Below are positions 1 through 8,892 of a DNA stretch of 64,000 nucleotides, one piece after another. This DNA comes from Candidatus Altimarinota bacterium. Its GTDB lineage: Bacteria > Patescibacteriota > Gracilibacteria > BD1-5 > UBA2023. How positions within the stretch are numbered: the stretch's first letter is position 1; each line of letters starts with the position of its first letter. Made by a program: the position numbers and the translations under genes. The DNA lies in assembly GCA_028713325.1 (NCBI GenBank), contig JAQTON010000002.1:1-64000 (forward strand), read 5' to 3'. Under the pieces are notes generated by a model that had not been told where the DNA came from, searched no databases, and saw only the letters and a program-made list of their open reading frames with translations.

Positions 1-109
1 GGTGTTTAATACGCGTGAGGTATACCTGTTCCCATCCCGAACACAGAAGTCAAGCCACGTCGTGCCTATGGTACTGCATTTCATGATGTGGGAGAGTCGG
101 TAAACGCCA
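1..109 (+). rRNA. rrf: 5S ribosomal RNA
   Basis: The 5S core block GTTCCCATCCCGAACAC is present, followed by the usual AGAAGTCAAGCC segment. The 5' bases GGTGTTTA pair with TAAACGCC at 101-108, so the molecule is complete or lacks one or two bases at the window edge. A rho-independent terminator lies about 45 nt downstream, so this is probably the 3' end of an rRNA operon entering from the left. Confidence 0.93.
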
Positions 110-151
110 AGACAGTGAGGAGAAAGAAAGAAATTGAGTGTGAAGCGAAAC

Positions 152-184
152 AATAAAAAAGACCCGTTACGGGTCTTTTTTATT
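152..184 (+). terminator. rho-independent terminator after 5S rRNA
   Basis: The stem AAGACCCG-ttac-CGGGTCTT is flanked by an A tract on the left and a T tract on the right, so it can work in both directions. It serves the rRNA operon and probably the convergent recX. The same GACCCG/CGGGTC stem recurs at 36465-36512. Confidence 0.85.
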
Positions 185-232
185 GTGTAGAAAATCTGAA
201 AGGTTATAAAGAATTTGCACAAAGATAGGGGT

Positions 233-847
233 TTAATCCACATTATTCATTGTCTTCCGTATGAGATCATAGGGAAATCCCTTCAAATAGAGTTTCTGTA
301 TGACTTTCTGTCGTTCTTTCTGATGAGTTACATCATATTTCTGAGAAAGTTTCGCAAACTCTTCTTGAACAGCTTCCGTTTCATCTGGAGCGACATCGTT
401 GAGAAGTATATATATTTCATTCTTAAAATTTGGATACCCTTGAGTAAGAGTCCCGATGATATATTTCTTCGATTTATTTTTCTTGAGGTAGTCGTTCATC
501 TTTCTTGTTATCACCTGTTCATAGGCATACCAAGAGATGAAAGAATCTCGGTAAGATTCAAGAGTGACAGTGATAATATCTTCCCCGAACTTTTTCAGGC
601 GAAGTTTTCGTTCTATATAGGGACGAGTTTTGCTTTGTTCCGTATACATTCGTACGAGCCCATCCACCGTTCGTTCTTCAGAGATATATTCTGACATTTC
701 TTTCATAACGGAAACAACGAGTGCTTCATTGCCGAGAGATTTTTTCATAAGTGCTTCATGGAGCTTTCGAAGTGAAGGGAGATACCTCATCGCGTACCAT
801 GCAGCATAGTTGAGAAGAGATTCTTTGGTTGTGAGAATTCGTGACAT
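233..847 (-). CDS. recX: RecX-family regulatory protein
   Basis: 204 aa. RecX proteins bind RecA filaments and inhibit recombinase activity in the cytoplasm. The order of short helical blocks fits the family: an N-terminal 'LLNYAAWYAMRYLPSLRKL' stretch, a central 'RPYIERKLRLKKFG' (about residues 75-88), and a C-terminal 'VIQKLYLKGFPYDLIRK' (about 182-198), the usual final RecX repeat. It ends with TAA and needs no TGA codon. It stands alone, convergent with the rRNA operon, and recA is not visible. The assignment rests on motif pattern because RecX is poorly conserved. Confidence 0.72.
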   Translation of the reverse strand: MSRILTTKESLLNYAAWYAMRYLPSLRKLHEALMKKSLGNEALVVSVMKEMSEYISEERTVDGLVRMYTEQSKTRPYIERKLRLKKFGEDIITVTLESYRDSFISWYAYEQVITRKMNDYLKKNKSKKYIIGTLTQGYPNFKNEIYILLNDVAPDETEAVQEEFAKLSQKYDVTHQKERQKVIQKLYLKGFPYDLIRKTMNNVD

Positions 848-912
848 AGGAGAGATTATTATAAAGATTTGACTATCCTCGATTTTCTATATAATAGGCA
901 GGCAAATATTAT

Positions 913-980
913 GCCAATGTAGCTTCTGTGGTGCGAGCACGAGTATTCATACTCCTCGCGGACGGTAGTTAACTGCCGAC
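913..980 (+). pseudogene. decayed tandem copy of tRNA-Met
   Basis: This begins with the same 19-nt stretch (ATATTATGCCAATGTAGCT, 906-924) that starts the functional tRNA at 994. It keeps a CAT anticodon loop in a good stem (GAGTA-ttca-TACTC) and a T-arm-like GGTAGTTAACTGCC. The 3' acceptor strand that would pair with GCCAATG, and the CCA, are missing, so it cannot form a mature tRNA. It is best explained as a tandem duplication under decay. Confidence 0.6.
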
Positions 981-1000
981 ATATTAAATTCATATATTAT

Positions 1001-1075
1001 GCCAATGTAGCTCAGTGGTAGAGCACAGGATTCATACCCCTGCGGTCGGTAGTTCAATTCTACTCATTGGCACCA
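1001..1075 (+). tRNA. tRNA-Met (CAT anticodon)
   Basis: Acceptor GCCAATG pairs with CATTGGC over 7 bp, followed by ACCA, so the CCA end is encoded. The D stem is GCTC/GAGC, the anticodon loop TTCATAC carries CAT, and the T loop is TTCAATT. Position 1 pairs, unlike the initiator at 28598, so this is an elongator Met tRNA. A lysidine-type Ile tRNA with CAT cannot be fully excluded by eye. Confidence 0.88.
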
Positions 1076-1088
1076 ATTAAGCAATATT

Positions 1089-1124
1089 AAAAAACTCTCT
1101 TTCTTAAATGAAGGAGGGTTTTTT
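1089..1124 (+). terminator. terminator after tRNA-Met
   Basis: An A-rich AAAAAACTCTCT arm is followed by a short loop and GGAGGGTTTTTT, giving a stem with G-T wobble and a T tract just downstream of the tRNA. Confidence 0.6.
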
Positions 1125-1243
1125 AATGAAAAGAGAGATTTTTAAGGTTTGTTTAGGATTCCTCCCTATATTTGCTTGTGTAATATTCATTTACCAAATC
1201 ACACAGAAATCACTTCTCTTTTATATTTTAAAAATATCATTTT

Positions 1244-1435
1244 ATGACAAATATGAATAATTCTTCTCCAGATACAGGAATCAATACCGGAATTTATCGT
1301 TTTTTCACACCTCAGGAAATACAAACAGCTACGGAGCAAATGAACAAACTTACCTCTTCTAGGGGTGTGGGTTATGATATGCTTATGGAACATGTACGTT
1401 ATATGGTTGCTAAAAACGAGCGAACTAAATTATAG
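1244..1435 (+). CDS. small hypothetical protein
   Basis: 63 aa, starting at an ATG in an AT-rich leader and ending at TAG. The product is hydrophilic (TNMNNSSPDTGINTG start, FFTPQEIQTATEQMNKL centre, KNERTKL end) with no membrane segment or motif I recognise. It is convergent with moxR, whose stop lies 27 nt away. Short length and lack of homology keep confidence moderate; a second in-frame Met at residue 4 is another possible start. Confidence 0.4.
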   Translation: MTNMNNSSPDTGINTGIYRFFTPQEIQTATEQMNKLTSSRGVGYDMLMEHVRYMVAKNERTKL

Positions 1436-1461
1436 TATACTGTGTTAATATAGTTTACTAT

Positions 1462-2439
1462 CTAGACAACAACGATATTCTCAAATATATCTCTGATAAT
1501 CTCGTCCACTCCTATATTCTGTCCGATGGCCTCAAAGGTTCGACCGATACGATGCCTGAGTACGTCATAAGCGATGGATTTGATGTCATCGGGAGTTACG
1601 TAAGAACGTCATTCAAGAACCGCCATAACTTTGGCGGTTCTTATGAGAGCGATAGAGGCACGCGGAGAGGCTCAAAAATCGATGAGATCCTCCCCTTTGA
1701 TGTATCCGAATTGTTCAGGGTTTCGTGTTGCGAGAACGATATTTGCGACATATTCGTAGATTTTTTCATCCACATGCACCTGTTCGGTGATAATCTTCTG
1801 AATGGTGATAATCTCATCACGTGAAAGTATCTGATGAATTTCCGAAAGTTCTCCGGAATTCGTTCGCTTCATAATCTCTATCTCCTCAGATCGAGTCGGA
1901 TAATTCACCTCCGTTTTCAACAAGAATCGATCGAGTTGCGCTTCGGGAAGCGGATATGTTCCTTCCTGTTCGATAGGATTCTGCGTTGCGAGAACGATAA
2001 AAGGAGAGGGGAGCGAAAATGTCTCTCCGCCGATGGTCACCTGTCGTTCTTGCATCGCTTCGAGAAGAGCGGATTGCACTTTAGCCGGTGCACGATTAAT
2101 CTCATCCGCGAGGAGGAAATTCGTGAAAATCGGCCCTTTATTCGTATAGAATTTCGATTCCGCCTGATTGTACATCTGACCACCGGTCAAATCTCCGGGC
2201 AAGAGATCGGGAGTGAATTGAATACGGGCGAAATCGAGTCAGAGAGTACGAGAGATGGTTTCTACGGTGAGTGTTTTGGCAAGACCAGGAACTCACTCCA
2301 GGAGAATATGCCCTCCTGAAAAAAGAGCGATAAGGATATTTCGGACGAGAATATCTTGACCAACCACCCGTTTTCACACTTCTCTGCGAATGTCAGAGAT
2401 CCGAGAAGTAATATCTTCGATGGAAATTTGTTGTGTCAT
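1462..2439 (-). CDS. moxR: MoxR-family AAA+ ATPase
   Basis: 325 aa with five in-frame TGA codons read as Gly. MoxR ATPases act as chaperones with VWA and DUF58 proteins to mature or insert partners. Visible are the P-loop LLE(G)VPGLAKT (about 46-56), the segment '[18 protein letters not shown]', Walker B '[10 protein letters not shown]' (about 108-118), sensor 'VLATQNP', and the C-terminal lid 'F(G)[16 protein letters not shown]' with 'LE(G)RSYVTPDDI'; bracketed G residues are TGA. Each falls on a family-invariant glycine. The start is the ATG of MTQQISIED. Partner genes lie far away: batA at 49430 and DUF58 at 51495. Confidence 0.95.
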
Positions 2440-2592
2440 AGAACTTTGTATATAAAAATAGGATATGAAGAGTATAGAGAAAATTTCCTTTTTTTCAAAT
2501 CGAGAAAACGGTATACGAAAAATCCCTACAAAGAGTTTAATTAACAGAGGGATTCTTCCTTTCGGCTGAATGCCGATTCGGACGCGGAAGTC

Positions 2593-2656
2593 GGACGACA
2601 AATCGTTGTCGTCCTAAAATCCGTTGGATTTTCCCTCCGTTCGAATCCCCCATCTC
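2593..2656 (+). other. tandem hairpins with a tRNA-3'-like end
   Basis: Two perfect 7-bp hairpins sit side by side: GGACGAC/GTCGTCC (2593-2614) and AAAATCC/GGATTTT (2616-2632). They are followed by GTTCGAATCCCCCATCTC, which resembles the T-loop and acceptor 3' strand of a tRNA such as the Ser tRNA next door. No complete cloverleaf forms and CCA is absent. It could be a degraded long-arm tRNA; the function is unknown. Confidence 0.3.
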
Positions 2657-2674
2657 AATCTTCTTATGAAAAAT

Positions 2675-2697
2675 AAAATACCCACAAGGGGTATTTT
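2675..2697 (-). terminator. terminator downstream of tRNA-Ser
   Basis: The inverted repeat AAAATACCC-acaa-GGGGTATTTT lies just 3' of the Ser tRNA on the minus strand and is flanked by T-rich sequence. Confidence 0.65.
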
Positions 2698-2707
2698 TAG
2701 TTTTTCA

Positions 2708-2799
2708 TGGCGGAGAGAGGGGGATTCGAACCCCCGATGATGGAAAACCACCATACTGGATTTCGAGTCCAGCGCGTTCAACCACTCTGCCATCTCTCC
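2708..2799 (-). tRNA. tRNA-Ser (CGA anticodon)
   Basis: Class II tRNA of 92 nt including an encoded CCA. On the minus strand acceptor GGAGAGA pairs with TCTCTCC, the anticodon arm CTGGACTCGAAATCCAG carries CGA, a long variable arm (TGGTGG-ttt-CCATCA type) is present, and the T arm is GGGGGTTCGAATCCCCC. Confidence 0.95.
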
Positions 2800-2852
2800 G
2801 GAGAACGGGGAGGAGTATACGAGGAAAATATATTTTGCAAATAAAAAAACAG

Positions 2853-4103
2853 CTAAGAAAGATGTGTTTCTGTGTTTCCCTCGGAAGGAGAGATATTCTT
2901 CGAAGTTTCATCGGAAAGAGGTGCTTTCGCTGTGTTTGAGAGAAAACCTTCAAGAATTTTATCGATTTCTCTGGATATATCCTCTTGCGTATCTTTCTTT
3001 ATAGTCACCGTAAACTTTCCCGTTTTTTTACTGAGAGAATCGGAAAGCATCACCGTAACGTTTCCGGTATACAGTTTTTTGATTTCCATGGAAACAAAGC
3101 TATTTTTGGAAAGTCCTATATTTTTCGATAGGGCAACAGATTGAATTTGCTCAACCAATAACAATTGATCAATGGAAAACTGTATCCATGAACTCATTCC
3201 TTCTTTTGTAAGACGATTTTGATTTTTAATGCTGTCCGCATAAAATCCAAGAGACCCCATCCCTTTGTATTCCATCCAAACAAGAATTCATCCTCCTGAT
3301 TGTTCTTGAATTTTCATCTCGATATTTTTATCGGGAAAACCCGCCATTATCTCGCTTCTCAATTTCGAAAGAGTTGCATAGATTTTGGAATTATCCGCAC
3401 CAACAAAATTTTTGGATTGTTTCTCCTCTTCTCTACTTCCTACAAATTGCTTCTTTCTTCGAAGATTGCAATTTTCCGATTTTTTTTGTTCTTCCAGCAA
3501 TTCAGCGGAGAGGTTGTTTATTCTACTCTCATCCAACCCTATTATAACCCTATAGGTGCCCATAATTTCTTCTCATTTTACAACAGCTTCTTGAAGGGTT
3601 CCGTTTATTACGGAACACTTATTTAGTTCTTTCGCTTGTGTTTTTACAATCAAAATATTCTCTTTCCCTTTCTGGATGATATCATATCCCGTTTCCTCGT
3701 CGGAAAATACTTTCGCGAGAGAAGAGGTGTATTCTTGTACCGAAGATTCTGGCGAAACTTGTCAGTAAAAAGCGGTTCCAGTTCATCAAACGACCCCGCC
3801 CGTAACGCAACTTACGGCGAGAACAAGTCATGAGGCACGAGAATCGCGTTTGATAATATGCCGTTGCCCGCTAATGATGCGTTGTTGCTCTTCGATAGTA
3901 CTCTGTTGTTCTGATATAAGACCCCGTAATACTTCTGTTTCATGCCCGCTTTTTCCAGCAAAATCCAGAACATCGGATATTTTTCCGCCAATTCTCCCAC
4001 GAGTGAAATCGGATTGTGAATCAACGGTAGCGGATCCCTTTTTTCTTTTCCGGAGAATCTTCCCTACCAACTCTCATGCCTTATCGAACAACTGATTTTT
4101 CAT
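2853..4103 (-). CDS. anchored coiled-coil protein of unknown function
   Basis: 416 aa, continuous only if seven TGA codons are Gly. The N-terminal 90 residues are charged and helical (EEQQRIISGQRHIIKR just before the membrane). One hydrophobic Gly/Val/Ala-rich segment (about 93-118, beginning SGLVLAVSCVTGGVVGG) follows. The rest is a soluble domain rich in Lys, Glu and Ser, with coiled-coil character around 190-260 and a C-terminal part containing 'GKFTVTIKKDTQEDISREI'. I recognise no family. Alternate reads in other frames stop often. The ATG start (MKNQLFDKAG) faces the M23 gene across an intergenic inverted repeat, suggesting divergent control. Confidence 0.75.
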
Positions 4104-4113
4104 AATTTGATTA

Positions 4114-4155
4114 TTTTAGTATAAATACATGAATCACCCTCTATTTATACTAAAA
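4114..4155. promoter_or_regulatory. 13-bp perfect inverted repeat between divergent genes
   Basis: TTTTAGTATAAAT (4114-4126) and its exact reverse complement ATTTATACTAAAA (4143-4155) are separated by 16 nt. The site is 11 nt upstream of the start of the 2853-4103 gene and about 175 nt upstream of the M23 gene at 4330. Spacing of about 29 nt between arm centres fits a dimeric operator; a structured leader RNA is the alternative. Confidence 0.45.
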
Positions 4156-4329
4156 AAATAATTTTGTCAATAAAAAATATTATTTCTTTTGTCGCTGTTG
4201 CAATGGTGAGATTTGTATTTGCCTTACTGGCAGGATATAGAGAAACTTTCTCCCCCTTCTTCAAATTTTGCTTTTCAGGAAAAGATATGTTATTATAAAG
4301 GAAATTATTACATGTAAATATACATACCT

Positions 4330-5952
4330 ATGCGAAAAAACCATTTTTCTCCTCTCTCGGTTATTTGGATTTGCAATTTGATTCTCCTTATTACCTATGT
4401 TATAGGCGGACCGAGTCTTTCCTTTCTCAAATCCTCCATACTGGAATACAACAATATTGTTTCAGATCCTTTTGACGGGGCAATTTCTCCTATCGCTTAC
4501 GTGCCGGATTGGTCAAAAACGGAAAGTATGAATAAATCCCGTCTGTTTGAGAGTTTTGATATCTCCGATTTTATGGATATTCCGGAGTATGACACCGAGC
4601 TTCTTGCTGATACTGTACAAAAAAATACAGCTTCTTTTCTGTTGCATTATACCTATCCCGTAGTTTATATGGGGAGTTATAGAGGAAATTATGCCGAATA
4701 TGATGGAAGTCACGGTGCGATCGATATTCGTGCACCCATCGGAACGCCGGTACTATCCGTTGCTAACGGCGTGGTAGTGAAAGTGAAAAATATAGAATCC
4801 TGAGATGGGAAATATGTTATCATCCGACATGACGGCGTGGATGTGGATGGGGTAAGAGAAACACTCTATTCCGGGTACCAACACCTCTCGGAAATCATCG
4901 TTATAGAAGGAATAAAAATTAAACGTGGAGAAGTTCTTGGAAAAGTGGGAATGACGGGTATAACCACCACGCCACATCTTCATTTTCAGATTGACAAGAG
5001 CACCTCACCATTTCATATGTACTGGCCGTATAGTTTCCGTGAAGCGGCCGATCTCGGACTCGATTTTTTTGGAGCCATCAACGTATGACTTGGAAAAGAA
5101 AATACCATCCGTTATACAGTACATCCGATGAATTTCATAAAAAATCACCCATTCCTGAGTTCCGCACCAAAAGAAATGAACATAGCTTCTGAAACAAAAC
5201 AAGATTCTCTCGTTGTATCCTCCGAAATAATCGCCGATATCACTGTTCCAGATACTACTACGATAGAAACGGTGGCACCAAAAATAGAAACTATCAATCC
5301 TCCCGAGACCATCGCACAAACAGAGATAATTATCCCCGCACAAGCAACGCCGGTTACTGTAGAAAAGGCAGTAGAGTCGCCGAAAATCATTCCGACATTC
5401 GTTCCGGATGCTACGCATATTTTCAGTGATATTCCCGTAGATTCTCCCTTTTATGCCGCAACCAAGTATCTGAAGAAGGCGGGGGTAACTCATGGATATA
5501 CCGACGGAGGATTCCATCCGAACGATCGAGTTTCCCGAAGCGAGACTATTCTCCTCTATGACAGACTCTTTAATGTCGGAGAAGTTAATACGGGGGTTGA
5601 TATTCCTTTTCTCGATGTGCTCCCGTCAGATGAACTCACACAGGCACTCACCAGAGCCTTTGTACGGAAAATCGTTGTAAAAGGCAAGTATTTTCGTCCC
5701 AACGATTCGCTCACCAGAGCAGAAGCTATAACTCTTCTCATTCGAACCTCCGAAATCCCTCTAGACACATGAAAATATTCTCTTTTCAAAGATATAAAAG
5801 CGAGTAATTCTCATATGGCGTACATCAATACTTTTGCGAAGTATCTCGGAATACAAGGTACGAATTTTGAACCAAACAAAGACATTACCCGCGGAGAGCT
5901 CGCGAAGATACTCTATGTATTCGACCAAAAGAAGCAAAAAGAGAGCAAATAG
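4330..5952 (+). CDS. M23 peptidase with C-terminal SLH repeats
   Basis: 540 aa with three TGA-Gly codons. A membrane segment at residues 9-28 suggests export. The LytM/M23 peptidase core carries the zinc ligands HG-AID ('GSHGAIDIRAPIGTPV', about 126-141) and 'PHLHFQID' (about 215-222). A Pro/Thr/Val-rich linker (about 285-350) leads to S-layer homology repeats from about 360, including 'FSDIPVDSPFYAATKYL', 'GFHPNDRVSRSETILLY' and 'FRPNDSLTRAEAITLLI', with a final 'FEPNKDITRGELAKILY'. The domain order suggests a wall-bound murein hydrolase. The stop codon lies inside the terminator hairpin. Confidence 0.92.
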
Positions 5953-5962
5953 CTCTCTTTTT
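5936..5962 (+). terminator. terminator overlapping the M23 gene stop codon
   Basis: AAAAAGAGAGC-aaata-GCTCTCTTTTT forms an 11-bp stem with T tracts on both strands. The gene's TAG is in the loop and stem. It can also serve the convergent galU transcript. Confidence 0.8.
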
Positions 5963-5966
5963 TTCG

Positions 5967-6004
5967 CCTCACCCCCGACCCCTCTCCTTTTGAAGGAGAA
6001 GGGG
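5967..6004. repeat. CCTCACCCCC...GAAGGAGAAGGGG repeat fragment
   Basis: A C-rich stretch ends in the hairpin TCTCCTTTTGAAGGAGA and then GGGG. This resembles a class of C-rich/G-rich intergenic repeats seen widely in bacterial genomes, and it is related to the segment lodged inside batA at 49995-50045. Confidence 0.45.
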
Positions 6005-6053
6005 AAATAAAGAATGAGAATTAAATTAATTTGGTATAAAACTAGATTCTCTG

Positions 6054-6173
6054 AAAATATGAAAGAACGATAGAATTCACGTGAAAAACGAGTACCGAAA
6101 TGAGACGTACTCATGTACGACGAATGAAGGAAACGGAATTTTGAACGCGAAGTCTGAAGTTACTTCATATTTT
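6054..6173 (-). repeat. 3'-end structured repeat, copy A (after galU)
   Basis: First of four related elements. Outer arms AAAATATGAA (6054-6063) and TTCATATTTT (6164-6173) are exact complements and the second overlaps the galU stop. Read with galU, the interior has TTCAAAATTCCG and a central hairpin CGTAC-atga-GTACG, shared with copies at 20346, 26203 and 44980. Confidence 0.7.
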
Positions 6174-7041
6174 ATACCCGTGTTTTCATAAACTCGCGTA
6201 GCTTCGGCCCCAAATCCTCGCGATCAAGAGCGTAATCGATGGTGGCTTTCAGAAATCCGAATTTATCCCCAGTATCGTACCGAGCACCTTCGAGTTCCAG
6301 TCCATAGATATCGCGATCCGACACCATAGCGGCAAAGGCATCGGCAAGTCGGAGCTCTCCGTCCCTGCTCGCTTCTCCTCCGGAGCGTTCGATATAATCG
6401 AAAACTTCGGGAGTGATGATATATTTTCCGATAACCCCGAGTCGTGAGCTTGTTTCCGTCGCTTTTGGTTTTTCGAGGAATTTATCCACCAGGTGGATAC
6501 CGTGTTCCGAGGAACTCGATTCGATGATACCATAGGACGATACCCTCTCGTCCGATACTTTCTCCAGAGCGATAATAGGAGTCTGTTTGCGGGAAAAAGC
6601 TTCGATGAGCTGGGATGCTCCTCCTTTTTCTCCCTTGATAAGATCGTCTCCAAAGAGGACCAGACAAGGCTCGTCTCCGATAAAGGGCCGAGCACGGAGA
6701 ATCGCATCCCCATCTCCTCGCGGTATCGGTTGTCGCACGTAGGCGATGCGAGCGAGATTCGGGATACCTTCCACCGATGCGAGGAGATCGTGTTTTTTCT
6801 TTTCGACCAATGTATATTCGAGCTCAAATGAAGTATCGAAATGATCTTCGATGGAGTGCTTTCCTCGTCCGGTAACGATAACGATATCGGTAATACCCGC
6901 CGCAACCGCCTCTTCCACGAGGTATTGGAGAACCGGTTTGTCCACAATCGGAAGCATCTCTTTCGGCATAGCTTTCGTGGCAGGAAGGAACCGGGTTCCG
7001 TACCCCGCCGCCGCGATGATGCACTTGCGAATCTTTTGCAT
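6172..7041 (-). CDS. galU: UTP-glucose-1-phosphate uridylyltransferase
   Basis: 289 aa from the ATG of MQKIRKCIIAAAG; a longer upstream reading exists but lacks family sequence. The enzyme makes UDP-glucose from UTP and glucose-1-phosphate for envelope polysaccharide. The nucleotide-binding motif GYGTRFLPATKAMPKEML, then VDKPVLQYLVEEA, 'VLFGDDL' and 'FLEKP', are all present in family order. No TGA codon is needed and the stop is TAA. It stands alone, followed by element copy A. Confidence 0.95.
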   Translation of the reverse strand: MQKIRKCIIAAAGYGTRFLPATKAMPKEMLPIVDKPVLQYLVEEAVAAGITDIVIVTGRGKHSIEDHFDTSFELEYTLVEKKKHDLLASVEGIPNLARIAYVRQPIPRGDGDAILRARPFIGDEPCLVLFGDDLIKGEKGGASQLIEAFSRKQTPIIALEKVSDERVSSYGIIESSSSEHGIHLVDKFLEKPKATETSSRLGVIGKYIITPEVFDYIERSGGEASRDGELRLADAFAAMVSDRDIYGLELEGARYDTGDKFGFLKATIDYALDREDLGPKLREFMKTRV

Positions 7042-7237
7042 AATGAAAAAAAGGAAAATACTATGTCGGTAAATATAGCGAAAAAGGGGATTTATGCAAG
7101 AGATTCGGGAAAATTTGACAAAATCCCCCATTTCCATATCATCCTCTTGTCTTTCAGTCTTTCGATTCCGAGGCTAAATAGCTCGTTTTCGAAGAAGGAT
7201 ACATCCCGTGCAATTCCACCGACTCAAGGAGAATATC

Positions 7238-7684
7238 ATGAAAAAAATTGTTTTGGGCTTCATCGCCCTCGCCATGTCCGTGGCATTTGCCACGGCCGCC
7301 GTGGCGTCGATTCCCGACGGCGACGGCATCAGTCCGGCAGCACCGCCGGGTTTGATCGCCTCGAGTACTGAGACGATTATTTCTGATACTGTGCTGGCCG
7401 GTATCACCAAGCTTACTCCCGCTCTCGCGTCCGTCACCATGGGCACGAAAGGCGAAAGTCCGCAACTGATGGCCGGTATCAAGGGCTCCAGTCCGCAACC
7501 GTCCGTCCTGGGCGACAAATTTTCACCGCCACATTCAACCAATATCGTTCTTTCCGTGATGACGATCGGCGGGGGCAGTGGCGATTCCAAGACCGATCCT
7601 TCTTGGGTGCAAGCTCAGGCGTCTCCCGGCGGCGGACTTATCCTTGCCAAGGAAGATTCCGGCTACATCAGGCCGGAGATTTAA
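7238..7684 (+). CDS. GC-rich small secreted protein
   Basis: 148 aa from an ATG eight bases after an AAGGAGAA ribosome site. A signal peptide (MKKIVLGFIALAMSVAFA, cleavage near AVAS) precedes a low-complexity mature part rich in Gly, Ser, Pro and Thr with two similar segments ('GTKGESPQLMAGIKGSSPQP'). Base use is unlike the neighbours: GC-rich, glycine mostly GGC, no TGA. That suggests recent acquisition from a standard-code, higher-GC donor. No function is recognised. Confidence 0.7.
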   Translation: MKKIVLGFIALAMSVAFATAAVASIPDGDGISPAAPPGLIASSTETIISDTVLAGITKLTPALASVTMGTKGESPQLMAGIKGSSPQPSVLGDKFSPPHSTNIVLSVMTIGGGSGDSKTDPSWVQAQASPGGGLILAKEDSGYIRPEI

Positions 7685-7765
7685 TCCAGGGGTGCTGAAA
7701 ACAAAAAAATACAGCATTTATCTGTCGTGTAGATACGAAAAGGCTATCCCGACAGGAAGTAAAAC

Positions 7766-7799
7766 AAAAAACCGCACCGGTTCATCGGGGCGGTTTTTT
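7766..7799 (+). terminator. terminator of the GC-rich secreted gene
   Basis: AAAAAACCGC and GCGGTTTTTT pair around a loop containing ACCGGTTCATCGGG, followed by the T tract. Confidence 0.75.
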
Positions 7800-7811
7800 C
7801 GTGACCGATTT

Positions 7812-8480
7812 TTACATTCCCAAAACATTCTTCTTGCACTTTATGTATATCTTCTCGTTCACTTTTTCCAATCATGCAAAAATCTCGGAAACGGCTCCGT
7901 CGAGGAGGAGTCCGGTCGCATCGTCTCAGGAAAATCCGCGACTTCGGAGATAGAAGAGTTCCTCGTCGGATATGCGGTCGATGGCGAGTGCATGGCTTGC
8001 TTCGATTTGGTCGGAATGCACGATGAGTGCGGGAATTCCGCGAATCTTTCCTGAGTTCCCGAGAAATATGTGGCGTTCTTTCAATCGTCCAACGATTTGT
8101 TTCGTCCCCTCCTGAATTTCTATCGCACTATCGAGGAGCACTTCTCCGAGAGAATCCGCGAGCGAAAGGATGTGAATCTCGCTCGTGGCGTGACTTGCCT
8201 CGAAAGAGCTCTTGATAACCGCCTCAATTTTCCCATTTTCGGAGGCATGGAATCCGCACTGAATCCGAGAATGACTGTTCGATCCTTGATGAACAACGCT
8301 CAGATTCAGTTTCTTGCTCGTTCGGGCACTGTAGAAATCGAGTTTCGCTCCTTCTGCGAGAATTATAACTTGCTCGGTATCGTTATTCTTGGAGTCCAAA
8401 ATAATCCAGGATTCGTGAGAGGGAATCCGAATGGTTTGAGAGAGTGTGTGAAGGTATTGGATTTTCATTTGACTTTTCAT
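7812..8480 (-). CDS. sufD: SufD-like Fe-S cluster scaffold subunit
   Basis: 222 aa with two TGA-Gly codons near the C terminus. SufD pairs with SufB in the SufBC2D complex that assembles Fe-S clusters. The beta-helical core ends in the SufB/SufD signature 'IPALIVHSDQIEASHALAI' followed by 'ISDEELFYLRSRGFS(G)DDA', where bracketed G is TGA. At about 220 aa it is short compared with typical SufD (about 400), lacking most of the N-terminal region. It is third in sufC-sufB-sufD, but separated from sufB by a small opposite-strand gene. Confidence 0.85.
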
Positions 8481-8572
8481 GGGGTTTAAATATAAAGATA
8501 TGGAATAATTATTCAACACCTATCATACTGATGGTGTGCTTTGTGATAATTATCAAAATAATGGAGGAGATT

Positions 8573-8842
8573 ATGAATAGTAAAACAAAAAAACTTCTTG
8601 AATATCTCAGGGGGCAGGATAGTAGAAAATTTGCTATTGAGATTGCAAGAACTGTTCAAAAGATAGAGCAAAAAATGAAGGAACAGATTTTGATAGAAAG
8701 CAATCCTGTGCTTGAATTCGATATTACTGCTGTTTGTGAAAGTAATACTACGATGTTCAAAGATGCCCTGCTTTATGCCCTCAAAATTATCGGATATAAA
8801 AATTTCTGGAGAGATTACAAAACTTTTTTGGTTCAAGAATAA
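8573..8842 (+). CDS. small hypothetical protein inside the suf cluster
   Basis: 89 aa, with a strong GGAGGA ribosome site six bases before the ATG. Lys/Glu-rich N terminus ('SKTKKLLEYLRGQDSRKF') and a mixed C-terminal half ('MFKDALLYALKIIGYKNFW'). No known motif. It is transcribed against sufB and sufD between which it lies, has its own terminator at 8871, and is AT-rich relative to the suf genes, which suggests a later insertion. Confidence 0.6.
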   Translation: MNSKTKKLLEYLRGQDSRKFAIEIARTVQKIEQKMKEQILIESNPVLEFDITAVCESNTTMFKDALLYALKIIGYKNFWRDYKTFLVQE

Positions 8843-8870
8843 AAAATTTTCCCTCCTTTCCAATACATTT

Positions 8871-8892
8871 CCCGAGCAATCGGGTTTTTTTT
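8871..8892 (+). terminator. terminator between the small gene and sufB
   Basis: CCCGA-gcaa-TCGGG is followed by eight T residues. It terminates the plus-strand small gene; the sufB stop codon lies in the T tract. Confidence 0.75.

Noticed and set aside
913-980. Functional tRNA for UGA
   Set aside because: The anticodon is CAT, not TCA, and the acceptor stem is incomplete.
1462-2439. moxR and many other genes as frameshifted pseudogenes
   Set aside because: Every interruption is an in-frame TGA at a conserved Gly. The reading frame is otherwise intact and TAA/TAG never interrupt, which decay would produce.
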